Shown: positions 25,800-34,822, counted from the stretch's first letter. The stretch is DNA of 64,000 bases from Mesonia profundi (GCF_031085155.1 NZ_JAVHUL010000006.1:1-64000), one strand, 5' to 3'. Notes: generated from the letters alone by a model not told the origin. Numbers and translations are program-made.

Positions 25800-27251
25800 T
25801 TATATTTTAGGAAATTTAACTTTAAATGTGGTTCCTTCTCCTTCTTCCGAAGTAAAAGATATACTGCCTTTATAGGCTTCAATAATGGTTTTTATAATTC
25901 CCAAACCTAGCCCCATTCCGCTAGATTTAGTGGTGAACTTAGGTTCAAAAATATGGATTTTATTTTCTTCTGAAATACCTGTTCCGTTATCTTTTATAAG
26001 AATGCATACCGAATCTTCATCTGTTTTTACCGAAACTTCTACACGCTGCTGCGGATTTTCTTCTGAAGCTTGCAAGGCATTTTTCACCAAGTTGGTCACT
26101 ACCCTAATCAATTGAGTACGATCAAAGATGGCAAGAATTTCTTCCTCTTCCGGAAAGAATTCTATATTTCTTTCATTAAAAATATCTAGCGCTAACTTAA
26201 CGATTTTGGGAACGTTAAGCGTTTCATTTTGCTGTGCCGGCATCTTGGCAAAATTAGAAAACGCCGAAGCGATAGAACTCATGGTATCAATCTGCTGAAT
26301 AAGCGTCTTGGTGTAATCCCGAAGTTTCTCTTTAATCTCGGGATCTTCAGGATCAAAACGCCGCTCAAAACTCTGCACCGTTAATCGCATAGGCGTCAAC
26401 GGATTCTTAATCTCGTGCGCCACTTGCTTTGCCATTTCCCGCCATGCTTGCTCTCGCTCATTTGTGGCGAGTTTCACCGCGCTTTCTTCCAACTCATCTA
26501 TCATAGAGTTATAGGCTTTAATAAGCGACTTAATCTCTTCTGAAGTGTCTTTTATGGCAATCTTCTTGTTCTTTTTATCCAATCGCGTGGCATGGATTTT
26601 CTCACTTACCGTTTTTAAGGAAGAGGTAATGTATTTAGACAAAAAGTAAGAGAGTAAAATAGCAACCAAAATGAGTAATATATAGACTTGAGCTAAGATT
26701 TTCAAGAAATCCTTCAACTGCATATCTATAAATCCGTCGTCATCAATTTTAGGAAGGTTGAGAATCGCCAAGGGCTTAAAATAAGCATCGGTGATGTAAG
26801 TGTAGGAAGATTGATACTTCTTCCCGTCTTCTTTATAAAAACGAACGTATTTTTTATTTTCAGATCCTTCCAAAAGCAACAAGGCCTGTTTTGGCATCTT
26901 GGTTACTGAAGTATCTTTAAAAAAGGTCGCTTTAGAGGATTTGAGCAAACGTCCTTGAAGATCATAAAAATTAATTTCGGTGTTGTGAATGTTCTTAAGT
27001 TCGTGGATTTTTTTTCTAAAAATCAACGGAATATTCTCGGTCGTAACCTCGTAGGTGGTGGTTTGTATTTCATAATTGATACTCGCCCGTATGGAAGCCT
27101 CCTTTTGCTTCAGTTTATCTATTTGGTAGGCTTCGGCTTCTTTTTTATATTGATAAATGGTAACCACGGCAATTAGGACAGAAGCTCCTAACACCAAAAA
27201 TATCATGCTCAAAAAAATACGTGTTCGTAAAGAGCGTTTGAGCCACCTCAT
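25800..27251 (-). CDS. Membrane sensor histidine kinase (NtrY-like, without a linked regulator)
   Basis: The 483-residue kinase has a first membrane segment at about 13-33, a periplasmic sensor region (about 34-185), a second segment (about 187-207) and a HAMP-type linker. The dimerisation helix has phospho-acceptor His 279 in QVAHEIKNPLTPMRL. The ATPase domain has NLVKNALQAS (N box), DNGTGI (G1) and GMGLGLGII (G2). The His-box form is that of NtrY-like kinases. No response regulator gene lies next to it. It lies one base after hemJ and three bases before the hydratase gene. Confidence 0.92.
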   Translation of the reverse strand: MRWLKRSLRTRIFLSMIFLVLGASVLIAVVTIYQYKKEAEAYQIDKLKQKEASIRASINYEIQTTTYEVTTENIPLIFRKKIHELKNIHNTEINFYDLQGRLLKSSKATFFKDTSVTKMPKQALLLLEGSENKKYVRFYKEDGKKYQSSYTYITDAYFKPLAILNLPKIDDDGFIDMQLKDFLKILAQVYILLILVAILLSYFLSKYITSSLKTVSEKIHATRLDKKNKKIAIKDTSEEIKSLIKAYNSMIDELEESAVKLATNEREQAWREMAKQVAHEIKNPLTPMRLTVQSFERRFDPEDPEIKEKLRDYTKTLIQQIDTMSSIASAFSNFAKMPAQQNETLNVPKIVKLALDIFNERNIEFFPEEEEILAIFDRTQLIRVVTNLVKNALQASEENPQQRVEVSVKTDEDSVCILIKDNGTGISEENKIHIFEPKFTTKSSGMGLGLGIIKTIIEAYKGSISFTSEEGEGTTFKVKFPKI

Positions 27252-27252
27252 C

Positions 27253-27795
27253 TTACTTATTTTTATTTCTAATTCGTTTGTACACTTTAATGCCTAGCAT
27301 TAATAAAATTCCCAACACAAAAATGCCCGCTACGCCAAAAATCCAATTAAAAGTACCTTTTAAAATTACCAAAAACACGACCGAAAAAAGAATCAGCGTA
27401 GAGCCTTCATTAAACAAGCGCATTTGATTAGAAGTCCACTTAAAAATATCGTTTTGTTGTTGCTTAAAAATCTGATGGCACTTCCCGTGGTATATAAATA
27501 ACAACAAAACAAATGCCAGTTTTATATGCATCCAAGGTTGTGATAGCCACGCAGGTTGTAAAATCAATAACCACACCGCAAATAGCGTAGCTAAAATTGC
27601 CGAAGGCCACGTAATAATAGTCCATAACCTTTTGGTCATAATTTTTAACTGATCGCTTAAAATTTTTCTTTCTAGCTCATTTTTATCTTGGGCTTCAATA
27701 TGGTAAATAAATAACCTCGGGATATAGAACAAGCCCGCAAACCACGTAATCACAAAGATTAAGTGAAGGGATTTGATGTAATTGTAGTATTCCAT
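27253..27795 (-). CDS. hemJ: HemJ protoporphyrinogen IX oxidase
   Basis: The 180-residue protein has four predicted membrane segments. The N-terminus SLHLIFVITWFAGLFYIPRLFIYH has the conserved His (residue 11) and Arg (near 27) of the HemJ/UPF0093 family, and the central W-P and LAFVLLLFIYHGKCH segments also fit. HemJ oxidises protoporphyrinogen IX to protoporphyrin IX in the inner membrane. It lies a few kilobases from hemH and the other hem genes, which supplies the penultimate step of the pathway. The gene is tightly packed with the toxin gene upstream (no gap) and the kinase downstream. Confidence 0.88.
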   Translation of the reverse strand: MEYYNYIKSLHLIFVITWFAGLFYIPRLFIYHIEAQDKNELERKILSDQLKIMTKRLWTIITWPSAILATLFAVWLLILQPAWLSQPWMHIKLAFVLLLFIYHGKCHQIFKQQQNDIFKWTSNQMRLFNEGSTLILFSVVFLVILKGTFNWIFGVAGIFVLGILLMLGIKVYKRIRNKNK

Positions 27796-28080
27796 TTAAG
27801 GTTTTTTTGACGGGTTTTGGTGGGTGTTGAATATAGATAAAACAAGTATGGTTTCGTTTTTAACCTGATAAACAATCACAAACGGAAAACGATTTAAAAG
27901 TGCATGCCAAAAATCTTGCCTCTTTATAAATTGATGAGGCTTAGAGGATATTCTTTCTAAATTTTTGTACAAATCTTTCAAAAAACTTTCTCCCAAAAAG
28001 AGCTGTTGTGATTCATACCATGAAACAGCTTCATAAATTTCAAGATTTGCCCTAGAAGAAAGCCTCACTTTAAAAGCCAT
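27796..28080 (-). CDS. RelE/ParE-type toxin
   Basis: The 94-residue basic protein has the RelE/ParE fold pattern: LSSRANLEIYEAVSWYESQQ, a helix with FLKDLYKNLERISSKPHQF and the final strands FPFVIVYQVKNETILVLSIFNTHQNP. ParE-like members poison gyrase and RelE-like members cleave mRNA; the subtype is not clear here. It overlaps the antitoxin gene by 11 bases. The stop codon abuts the hemJ start, so hemJ may be transcribed with the pair. Confidence 0.85.
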   Translation of the reverse strand: MAFKVRLSSRANLEIYEAVSWYESQQLFLGESFLKDLYKNLERISSKPHQFIKRQDFWHALLNRFPFVIVYQVKNETILVLSIFNTHQNPSKKP

Positions 28081-28345
28081 ATTTTGTCTTCATATTAGAT
28101 TTTAATTCTTCTAAGGTATGGGTCTCTAGTTTGCCTTCCTCGTATAACTTTACATCGTGTTTTAAAGCCTGATAATGTTCTTTTGGAATCGAAAAATCAT
28201 CTTGAGTTACATAGCTTTCCTTTTCTTCTCTTACCGAAGCCTCCTCCAACAGAAGTCTCACCTCTTTTAGTTTATTCTCATCATTGCAATTTATAACTTC
28301 TTGCAACACATCAATTTTTAACTGATCCAACTCCTTCTTTTTCAT
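28070..28345 (-). CDS. Antitoxin of the RelE/ParE-type pair
   Basis: The 91-residue acidic and charged helical protein (KKKELDQLKIDVLQEVI at the start, LEELKSNMKTKYGF at the end) is encoded just before and overlapping the toxin, the usual antitoxin-first order. No DNA-binding domain is certain; the middle SIPKEHYQALKHDVKLYEEGK resembles addiction-module antitoxin tails. It has its own TATATTTG promoter. Confidence 0.8.
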   Translation of the reverse strand: MKKKELDQLKIDVLQEVINCNDENKLKEVRLLLEEASVREEKESYVTQDDFSIPKEHYQALKHDVKLYEEGKLETHTLEELKSNMKTKYGF

Positions 28346-28361
28346 AACACCTCATTTCTTA

Positions 28362-28369
28362 CAAATATA
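28362..28369 (-). promoter_or_regulatory. Promoter -7 element for the toxin-antitoxin pair
   Basis: Read leftward this is TATATTTG, a perfect TAnnTTTG, 16 bases before the antitoxin start codon. It separates the pair from the MATE gene upstream. Confidence 0.6.
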
Positions 28370-28390
28370 ATCATAAAGCTTTTAAAAAAT

Positions 28391-29758
28391 TTATACAGCT
28401 ACTTCTTCGTTTTTCAAAGGAATCAAATTCTTCTTAATTTCCCTATTTAAAAAGATTCCTGTAACAATGGTAGAAAGAAAATCGGCTAGCGGGAAAGAAA
28501 TCCAAACCCCCAGTTCTCCGTAATACTCTGGCAGAATTAAAATCAGTGGAATAAAGAAAAAACCTTGTCGGGTTAGCGTCAACAAGAAAGCGGGAGTCGC
28601 TTTCCCAATTGCTTGAAAGTACGCTGAACCTATCAATTGAAGCGAAATAATGGGTAATGCCGCAAAAACCCATCGCATGGCCGATGGGGTTTCTGCCAAT
28701 ATCGTTTCATCTGTGGTAAAAATGGCCACAATAGATTCTGGAAAAATCATGATGATTGCAAATACTCCCAAGGCTAAAGTTCCGGCATAAAAAATGGCTT
28801 TGTTAATCGATTCCCTAACTCTTTCGGGTTGATTAGCGCCGTAATTATAGCCGGCAATAGGCAAAAATCCTTGGGTCACTCCCAATACTGGAAATAGTGC
28901 AAACATGAGCATTCTTCCTACAATAGCATAGACCGTCACCGATGCCTCGCCGCCTATATTAAATAAAATATTATTCAGTAATAAATACGTAACACTCACA
29001 ACCGCTTGTCTTGCCAAGGTGACAAATCCCAACGAAGCTATTTCTTTTAAAATAGGAAAATCAAGTCTAAAGTGCGCCTTATTTAGTTTAAGCTCTGAAT
29101 TTTTTGAAAGGAAAAACCACAATACATAAGAAAAAGATACAAAGTATGAACCTGTTGTAGCCCACGCTGCACCCGCCATTCCCCAGTCAAACACGTAGAT
29201 AAAAAAGTAATCTGCAACTAAATTAAGAATAGAAGGCAAGATCATGGCAATCATCGCATATTTAGGTTGCCCTTCTGCTCTAATCACCGAATTTCCCATC
29301 ATGCTTAAAGCCAGAATAGGAACCCCGTAAAGTACAATGCGGTAATAAATTTCTGCCGGGGCGTAAATCTCTCCTTTTCCTCCAAAGGCAGGAATTAATT
29401 CTTTGATGAACCATAAGCCTAAAACCACCAACAAAATACACAAAACCAAGGTGAGTGTAATTTGGTTTCCAAAGGTTTTTAAAGCTTTCTTATAGTTGTT
29501 GGAGCCTAGAGCCCGAGAAATAATGGAAGATCCTCCAATCCCAATCGCCATTCCTAAAGCGGCAATAAAAAAGGAGACCGGCAAGACCACGTTGATGGCG
29601 GCAATCGCATTAGGTCCTATCCAGTTCCCAACAAAAATGGTATCAACCAAGATGTTGAGCGACATGACCAAAATCCCGATGGAAGCAGGTAAAGATTGCT
29701 TGATAAGCAGTTTTCCAATAGGCTCTTTTCCTAATGCCTCCGAATTTACTTTTGCCAT
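28391..29758 (-). CDS. MATE family efflux transporter
   Basis: The 455-residue inner-membrane protein has about twelve hydrophobic segments in two halves. Each half begins with a MATE-type block: LIKQSLPASIGILVMSLNIL and EIASLGFVTLARQAVVSV. GANQPERVRESI is typical of the second half. Such proteins export cationic drugs or metabolites using a sodium or proton gradient. The ATG overlaps the hemH stop codon by one base (TAATG), so it is translated after ferrochelatase. A link to heme or porphyrin export is possible but is inference from position only. Confidence 0.9.
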   Translation of the reverse strand: MAKVNSEALGKEPIGKLLIKQSLPASIGILVMSLNILVDTIFVGNWIGPNAIAAINVVLPVSFFIAALGMAIGIGGSSIISRALGSNNYKKALKTFGNQITLTLVLCILLVVLGLWFIKELIPAFGGKGEIYAPAEIYYRIVLYGVPILALSMMGNSVIRAEGQPKYAMIAMILPSILNLVADYFFIYVFDWGMAGAAWATTGSYFVSFSYVLWFFLSKNSELKLNKAHFRLDFPILKEIASLGFVTLARQAVVSVTYLLLNNILFNIGGEASVTVYAIVGRMLMFALFPVLGVTQGFLPIAGYNYGANQPERVRESINKAIFYAGTLALGVFAIIMIFPESIVAIFTTDETILAETPSAMRWVFAALPIISLQLIGSAYFQAIGKATPAFLLTLTRQGFFFIPLILILPEYYGELGVWISFPLADFLSTIVTGIFLNREIKKNLIPLKNEEVAV

Positions 29759-30798
29759 TATGAGCCTACACTTTCTTCTTGTTTTGCCTCTACCCAGGCG
29801 TTAATCCAGTTACTTAAGGTTTTCACCCAATCTTCCCGATCGTTTAAACAAGGAATTACGGTAAGTTCTTTTCCTCCATTTTCATGGAAAATTTCTTCTC
29901 CTTCCATCGCAATCTCTTCTAAGGTTTCTAAACAATCAGAAACAAAAGCCGGAGTTACAATGGCCATTTTTTTCATTCCGTTAAGGCCAAATTTTTCAAT
30001 GGTTCTATCAGTGTAAGGTTGTAACCATGGGTCAAACCCTAAACGCGACTGAAACGAAGTGCTGTAAGCATCAGGATTTAATTCTAATTTTTCGGCTACC
30101 AAACGCGTGGTTTCATAACACTGGTGACGGTAACAAAATTGATGCGCTGGCGATGCAGTTTGACAACACGTACCATCTATTTGGCAATGCGATTTGGTAA
30201 TATCACTTTTTCTAATGTGCCTTTCCGGGACACCGTGATAACTAAACAACAAATGCTCGTAATCTAATTTTTCTATCTTTTCGGCAATACTTCGCGAAAG
30301 AATTTCGATATAATCTGGTCGGTTATAGAATGGAGGTAAGGTAGTTATTTTCATCTCAGGGAAATGCTCTTTTTGCAACTCATCTGCCAAGACCACAATC
30401 GTCTCGGTCGTTGCCATAGCAAATTGTGGATACAAGGGCAATAACAACACCTCGTCTACTCCTTTTACATGCAATTCTTTTAAGCCTTGCTCTATGCTTG
30501 GCTTTCCATAACGCATGGCTAGGGAGATGGGAACTTCTGTAAATTTATCTATTTTTTGCTGTAAACGTTCTGAGAGAACAATAAGAGGAGAACCTTCTTC
30601 CCACCAAATCTTTTGGTAAGCGGCCGCAGATTGCTTAGGACGTGTATTTAAAACGATTCCTTTTACAATAAATGCACGAAGCAACCAAGGCACGTCTATA
30701 ACGCGTTCATCCATTAGAAATTCATCTAAATACTTCTTTACATCTTTGGGATTGGTGCTCTCTGGAGAACCTAAATTGACGAGTAAAACTCCTTTCAT
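29758..30798 (-). CDS. hemH: Ferrochelatase
   Basis: The 346-residue enzyme inserts iron(II) into protoporphyrin IX, the last step of heme synthesis. Family motifs are GVLLVNLGSPESTNPKDVKKYL at the N-terminus, the catalytic His in LLFSYHGVPERH (about residue 185), and SFQSRLGFDPWLQPYTD (about 245). A Cys-rich insert (CQIDGTCCQTASPAH) follows the active His. It has its own promoter and runs into the MATE gene. Confidence 0.96.
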   Translation of the reverse strand: MKGVLLVNLGSPESTNPKDVKKYLDEFLMDERVIDVPWLLRAFIVKGIVLNTRPKQSAAAYQKIWWEEGSPLIVLSERLQQKIDKFTEVPISLAMRYGKPSIEQGLKELHVKGVDEVLLLPLYPQFAMATTETIVVLADELQKEHFPEMKITTLPPFYNRPDYIEILSRSIAEKIEKLDYEHLLFSYHGVPERHIRKSDITKSHCQIDGTCCQTASPAHQFCYRHQCYETTRLVAEKLELNPDAYSTSFQSRLGFDPWLQPYTDRTIEKFGLNGMKKMAIVTPAFVSDCLETLEEIAMEGEEIFHENGGKELTVIPCLNDREDWVKTLSNWINAWVEAKQEESVGS

Positions 30799-30811
30799 TT
30801 CAATTTTTTTT

Positions 30812-30819
30812 CAAAAATA
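30812..30819 (-). promoter_or_regulatory. Promoter -7 element for hemH
   Basis: Read leftward this is TATTTTTG, a perfect TAnnTTTG, 13 bases before the hemH start codon. Confidence 0.55.
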
Positions 30820-30877
30820 ATGGTTTATACTAAGAATAGTATGCGTTGGGCTTTCCAATTTATCAATCTCTCGATAG

Positions 30878-31774
30878 TTAAATTAAATTGACCGACTGAA
30901 TATATTTTTTTGGGGTGGTGCCAAATTTCTTTCTAAAGGCAGCGATAAAGTGACTTGCCGTACTGTAACCCACTCTTAATCCTACCTCATTAACGTTATG
31001 TCGTCCAGTTTCTAAAAGCTTACGGGCAAAGTCCATTTTATAGTCAAATAAAAACCCAAAAACGGTATCACCATACACTTCTTTAAAGCCTTCTTTTAGT
31101 TTCTTAAGGCTCAAGCCAATCTCATCGGCGAGTTCTTGCAAACTTGGAGGCTCTGCCATACGCTGAATCATAATGTCTTTCGCTTTACGGATTTTGCGCA
31201 CGTTATCCTCATCGATTAAAAAAGGACACTGCTCTATATCGGCTTCCTCGGGACGGTTAAAATAAAGTCCCATCAACTCATAAGCTTTTCCTTTTAAGTA
31301 AATTTTCTTTACGGAAGGATGCAAGTTAAAATTGAGAATCTGACTTAAAACGACCGCCATCGACGGACTTATAGATTGTTCCTGATAATATTTTTTATCC
31401 CGGTTATCATCCGTTAAGAAATCAATGTAATTTGCCTCTTCAGAAAATAGAGAGTGTAATTTTTGGATGGAAATAATGATGCTCACCATCCAAGAATTAG
31501 CGTTTGCAGTAACGCTAAGCGGTAAATTTTTGGTGGGATTGTAAAGCAATAAGGATTTCTCTTCTCCTAGATGAAGTGCATAACTTCCCTGATTAAAACT
31601 AAACTGTCCCATTCCTTTTAAACAAAAATGAAACTGAATAAAATCACTGTGCATTTCCTTCTCAAAAAACTGATTATCAGACGTATCGTTCTGAAAAGTA
31701 AGAATATGAATTCCATCCTCTACAAGCAGTTTATGGAAAGTACTTTGAGCGTTATTTTCTGTCGTAGTATTCAT
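30878..31774 (-). CDS. AraC family transcriptional regulator
   Basis: The 298-residue protein has an N-terminal cupin-like sensing region (about 1-150) and a C-terminal AraC DNA-binding domain with two helix-turn-helix units: LQELADEIGLSLKKLKEGFKEVYG and VNEVGLRVGYSTASHFIAAFRKKFGTTPKKY. The form recalls PchR-like regulators of iron or siderophore genes. The inner ATG (MNTTTENNAQ) is chosen because the longer frame would run through the promoter and palindrome region. It lies between hemH and the divergent hemA operon and may control either. The effector is unknown. Confidence 0.88.
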   Translation of the reverse strand: MNTTTENNAQSTFHKLLVEDGIHILTFQNDTSDNQFFEKEMHSDFIQFHFCLKGMGQFSFNQGSYALHLGEEKSLLLYNPTKNLPLSVTANANSWMVSIIISIQKLHSLFSEEANYIDFLTDDNRDKKYYQEQSISPSMAVVLSQILNFNLHPSVKKIYLKGKAYELMGLYFNRPEEADIEQCPFLIDEDNVRKIRKAKDIMIQRMAEPPSLQELADEIGLSLKKLKEGFKEVYGDTVFGFLFDYKMDFARKLLETGRHNVNEVGLRVGYSTASHFIAAFRKKFGTTPKKYIQSVNLI

Positions 31775-31793
31775 GGTTAAAATTCTGTTTTTA

Positions 31794-31810
31794 TTTAGAA
31801 TCATTCTAAA
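31794..31810. promoter_or_regulatory. Fur/PerR-like 7-1-7 palindrome before the AraC gene
   Basis: TTTAGAATCATTCTAAA is a perfect palindrome with one central base. Its inner part TTAGAATGATTCTAA has the 7-1-7 form of Fur-family boxes and differs from the PerR consensus TTATAATNATTATAA at two positions. It lies between the promoter and the AraC start codon, a position suited to repression. Confidence 0.5.
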
Positions 31811-31840
31811 ATAATGAATCCGAAATCCTCGTTGACCCCA

Positions 31841-31848
31841 CAAAAATA
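31841..31848 (-). promoter_or_regulatory. Promoter -7 element for the AraC-type gene
   Basis: Read leftward this is TATTTTTG, a perfect TAnnTTTG, about 65 bases before the chosen start. Confidence 0.55.
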
Positions 31849-31888
31849 GCTTATTTCAACGAATTAGCGTAGATTCTACTTTAAAATA

Positions 31889-31931
31889 ACTTCTAACGAC
31901 AATAAAAGTACTTTTAACGTTACTTTTACAA
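31889..31931 (+). promoter_or_regulatory. Direct repeats upstream of hemA (candidate AraC-type operator)
   Basis: ACTTCTAACG (31889) and ACTTTTAACG (31910) are spaced 21 bases apart, two helical turns. A shorter third copy, ACTTTTACA, follows at 31922. Direct repeats with this spacing just upstream of a promoter are the usual arrangement for AraC-type activators, and such a gene is divergent here. Confidence 0.5.
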
Positions 31932-31943
31932 AAACATAGCAGC

Positions 31944-31951
31944 TACTTTTG
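31944..31951 (+). promoter_or_regulatory. Promoter -7 element for the hem operon
   Basis: TACTTTTG is a perfect TAnnTTTG, 30 bases before the hemA ATG. No good -33 element is seen, which is compatible with activator dependence. Confidence 0.6.
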
Positions 31952-31981
31952 TAGTCTAAATATTTAGGACCTTATTCTTCT

Positions 31982-33238
31982 ATGAAGAACTATCATATAT
32001 CTAAACACAATTCTTTTTATGCCATTGGCTTAAGCTATCAAAAAGCTGACGCTGACATTAGGGGGAATTTCAGCCTTAACGAAGAGCAAAAAAAGAACTT
32101 AATTAACGATGCCAAAAACGATGGTGTAGATGGCATTTTAATTACCTCTACCTGTAACCGTACCGAAATTTACGGCTTTGCTCAACATCCTTTTCAACTC
32201 ATCAAATTGCTTTGTCAACATACCAATGGTACGGTAGAAGAGTTTGAAAAAGTTGCTTACGTGTATAAAAACCAAGAAGCGATTTCGCATTTGTTTAAAG
32301 TGGGAACAGGATTAGACAGTCAGATTTTGGGAGACTTTGAAATTATAAGTCAGTTAAAACACGCTTTCAACATTTCTAAGAACCTAAGTATGGCCAATCC
32401 GTTTATAGAGCGATTGGTAAACTCGGTGATTCAAGCCAGTAAGCGAATTAAAAACGAGACCGAAATTTCTTCGGGTGCCACCTCGGTTTCTTTTGCATCG
32501 GTACAATACATCTTAAATCGTTATAAAAATGTTTCCAATGCGAAAATTCTACTTTTCGGAACTGGGAAGATTGGACGTAATACCTGTGAAAACTTGGTGA
32601 AACATACCAAGAACAATCACATTACCCTAATTAACCGAACTAAAGACAAAGCAGTAAAAGTAGCTGGCAAATTTGACCTTATTGTAAAAGATCATGCCGA
32701 TTTGCAGAGTGAAATTCGGGACACCGATATTCTTATTGTCGCTACGGGAGCTCAAAACCCTACCATCTCTAAAGAACTTATTTATTCTGATAAAAAGTTA
32801 TTGATTTTAGATTTGTCCATTCCTAAGAATGTGGCTAACGATGTAGCCGATTTGGAAAACGTACAACTCATTCATTTAGATCATCTTTCTCAAATGACTG
32901 ATGCCACACTAGAAAAGAGAAAAACCTTTATTCCGCAGGCAGAAGAGATTATAGAAGAAGTAAAAAAAGATTTTAATGCTTGGCTAGAGACGAGAAAATT
33001 CGCGCCAACCATTAAAGCTTTAAAGCACAAATTAAGACATATGAAAGACGAAGAGCTAGACTTTCAAAGCAGAAAGCTCAACGACTTTAATAATGAACAC
33101 GCCGAAATTGTAAGCAACCGCATTATTCAAAAAATAATGAACCAGTTTGCAAGTCATCTTAAGCAAGACAGCGACTCTACAGATGAAAGTTTGGCCCTGA
33201 TCCAAAAAGTTTTTCAATTAGAAGATTTATCGAAATAA
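31982..33238 (+). CDS. hemA: Glutamyl-tRNA reductase
   Basis: The 418-residue enzyme reduces glutamyl-tRNA to glutamate-1-semialdehyde, the first committed step of C5-pathway heme synthesis. The catalytic Cys 58 lies in TSTCNRTEIYG. LGDFEIISQLK follows, and the NADPH-binding loop is LLFGTGKIGRN (about residue 195). The C-terminal dimerisation helix is of normal length. It is the first gene of the rightward hem operon, six bases before hemC. Confidence 0.95.
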   Translation: MKNYHISKHNSFYAIGLSYQKADADIRGNFSLNEEQKKNLINDAKNDGVDGILITSTCNRTEIYGFAQHPFQLIKLLCQHTNGTVEEFEKVAYVYKNQEAISHLFKVGTGLDSQILGDFEIISQLKHAFNISKNLSMANPFIERLVNSVIQASKRIKNETEISSGATSVSFASVQYILNRYKNVSNAKILLFGTGKIGRNTCENLVKHTKNNHITLINRTKDKAVKVAGKFDLIVKDHADLQSEIRDTDILIVATGAQNPTISKELIYSDKKLLILDLSIPKNVANDVADLENVQLIHLDHLSQMTDATLEKRKTFIPQAEEIIEEVKKDFNAWLETRKFAPTIKALKHKLRHMKDEELDFQSRKLNDFNNEHAEIVSNRIIQKIMNQFASHLKQDSDSTDESLALIQKVFQLEDLSK

Positions 33239-33244
33239 GCTTAC

Positions 33245-34162
33245 ATGAGCACAACCATAAGAATTGGTACCCGCGATAGTGAATTAGCATTATGGCAGGC
33301 CAACAACGTAAAAAATAAACTAGAAGCTTTAGGCTATAAAACCCAATTGTTACCCGTAAAATCTACGGGTGATCTTAATTTAGATCAGCCTTTATACGAG
33401 ATGGGAATTACGGGTATTTTTACCAAAACCCTAGATATCGCGATGATCAAGGGAGACATAGATATTGCGGTGCATTCTATGAAAGACGTTCCTACCGCTT
33501 TACCTAAGGGCATTGTGCAAGCGGCCGTTTTACCTCGTGCCAACGTGCATGATATTTTACTACACAAAGGCTTAGATTTTCTCAAGTCTAGCGGAACTAT
33601 CGCTACCGGAAGTTTACGAAGAAAAGCACAGTGGTTGCACCATCATCCATCGCACAAAATCGTAAACCTACGCGGAAACGTGAATACCCGTTTAAGAAAA
33701 TTAGAAGATAACGAAGACTGGAACGGAGCTATTTTTGCCGCTGCAGGTTTAGAACGTATCAACCTAAAGCCAGAAACTCACCAAGTATTAGATTGGATGA
33801 CTCCGGCTCCCGCACAAGGCGCGATGCTTATTGTGGTGAATGAAAGTAACGTCTTCGCCAAAGAAGCCGTAGAAAAGCTTAATGACGAAAAAACAGCGAA
33901 ATGCGTTCACGTAGAGCGTGATTTTTTAAGAAAATTAGAAGGAGGGTGTACGGCGCCAATTGGAGCTTTAGCCGAATTTAAAAATGAAAAGGATATCTCC
34001 TTTACAGGAAACCTTTATAGCCTTGACGGAACACAAAAAATAGAAGAAAAAGCTATTTTTCAAGCAGATGATTACCAAAGAATTGGTGCGATTTTAGCTC
34101 AGAAAGTATTAGATAACGGCGGTAGAGAACTTATGCGCTCTATAAAAGCCGAATTAGAATAA
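33245..34162 (+). CDS. hemC: Hydroxymethylbilane synthase (porphobilinogen deaminase)
   Basis: The 305-residue protein joins four porphobilinogens into hydroxymethylbilane. It starts with IRIGTRDSELALWQANNVK and has the conserved VHSMKDVPTALP (about residue 80), GSLRRKAQ and NLRGNVNTRL blocks. The dipyrromethane cofactor Cys is in LEGGCTAPIGA (about residue 238). It lies between hemA and hemD with short gaps. Confidence 0.96.
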   Translation: MSTTIRIGTRDSELALWQANNVKNKLEALGYKTQLLPVKSTGDLNLDQPLYEMGITGIFTKTLDIAMIKGDIDIAVHSMKDVPTALPKGIVQAAVLPRANVHDILLHKGLDFLKSSGTIATGSLRRKAQWLHHHPSHKIVNLRGNVNTRLRKLEDNEDWNGAIFAAAGLERINLKPETHQVLDWMTPAPAQGAMLIVVNESNVFAKEAVEKLNDEKTAKCVHVERDFLRKLEGGCTAPIGALAEFKNEKDISFTGNLYSLDGTQKIEEKAIFQADDYQRIGAILAQKVLDNGGRELMRSIKAELE

Positions 34163-34171
34163 TAGTTGATC

Positions 34172-34822
34172 ATGCCAACGATACTCAGCACTAAAAAACT
34201 TGACAAGCATCAAGAGCAATTGATGCTAAATGCAAACATTAGCTTTGTTTCGTATGATGCTATCCGTATTTCTTTTTACAAAGAACTTCTCTTTCCTCAA
34301 AAAGTAGAAAACGCCATCGTTACCAGTAAAAATACTTGGCAAGCCATAAAAGATAAAATTTCTATCAAAAATGCTTTTGTAGTGGGCATCAAAACCACAC
34401 AGCTACTTCAAGAAAGTGGCATAGAGATTATAGAATCTACCGATTATGGAAAAGATTTAGCTCAAAAAATATGCAGTACTCATTCCGCTAAGGAATTTCA
34501 TTTTTTCTGCGGAAAACAACGAAGAGACGAACTGCCTACCCAATTAAAGATAAATAATATTTCCTTTACGGAAACACAAGTTTACGACACCCTAGAAAAT
34601 CACAGAGAATTCTCTCAAGAGTTTGATGGCATCCTGTTTTTTAGTCCCAGTGGCGTAAAAAGTTTTTGTGCGGTCAACGATATAAAATCGGCCACGGCAT
34701 TTTGCATTGGCACCACCACAGCAAAAGAAGCAGAAAAGTATACCAAGAATATCATCATTGCGAACCAACCCACTATCGAGAATGTTATTGTACAAGTGGT
34801 AAAAACCTATAAAAATGATTAA
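34172..34822 (+). CDS. hemD: Uroporphyrinogen-III synthase
   Basis: The 216-residue protein is placed by position in the hem operon and by HemD-like features: SKNTWQAI near residue 50, [14 protein letters not shown] near 150 and [10 protein letters not shown] near 175, the last two being the family's best conserved stretches. It closes hydroxymethylbilane with ring D inversion. The family is poorly conserved, so context matters. The ATG two codons after a possible TTG is chosen. It overlaps hemE by eight bases. Confidence 0.88.
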   Translation: MPTILSTKKLDKHQEQLMLNANISFVSYDAIRISFYKELLFPQKVENAIVTSKNTWQAIKDKISIKNAFVVGIKTTQLLQESGIEIIESTDYGKDLAQKICSTHSAKEFHFFCGKQRRDELPTQLKINNISFTETQVYDTLENHREFSQEFDGILFFSPSGVKSFCAVNDIKSATAFCIGTTTAKEAEKYTKNIIIANQPTIENVIVQVVKTYKND

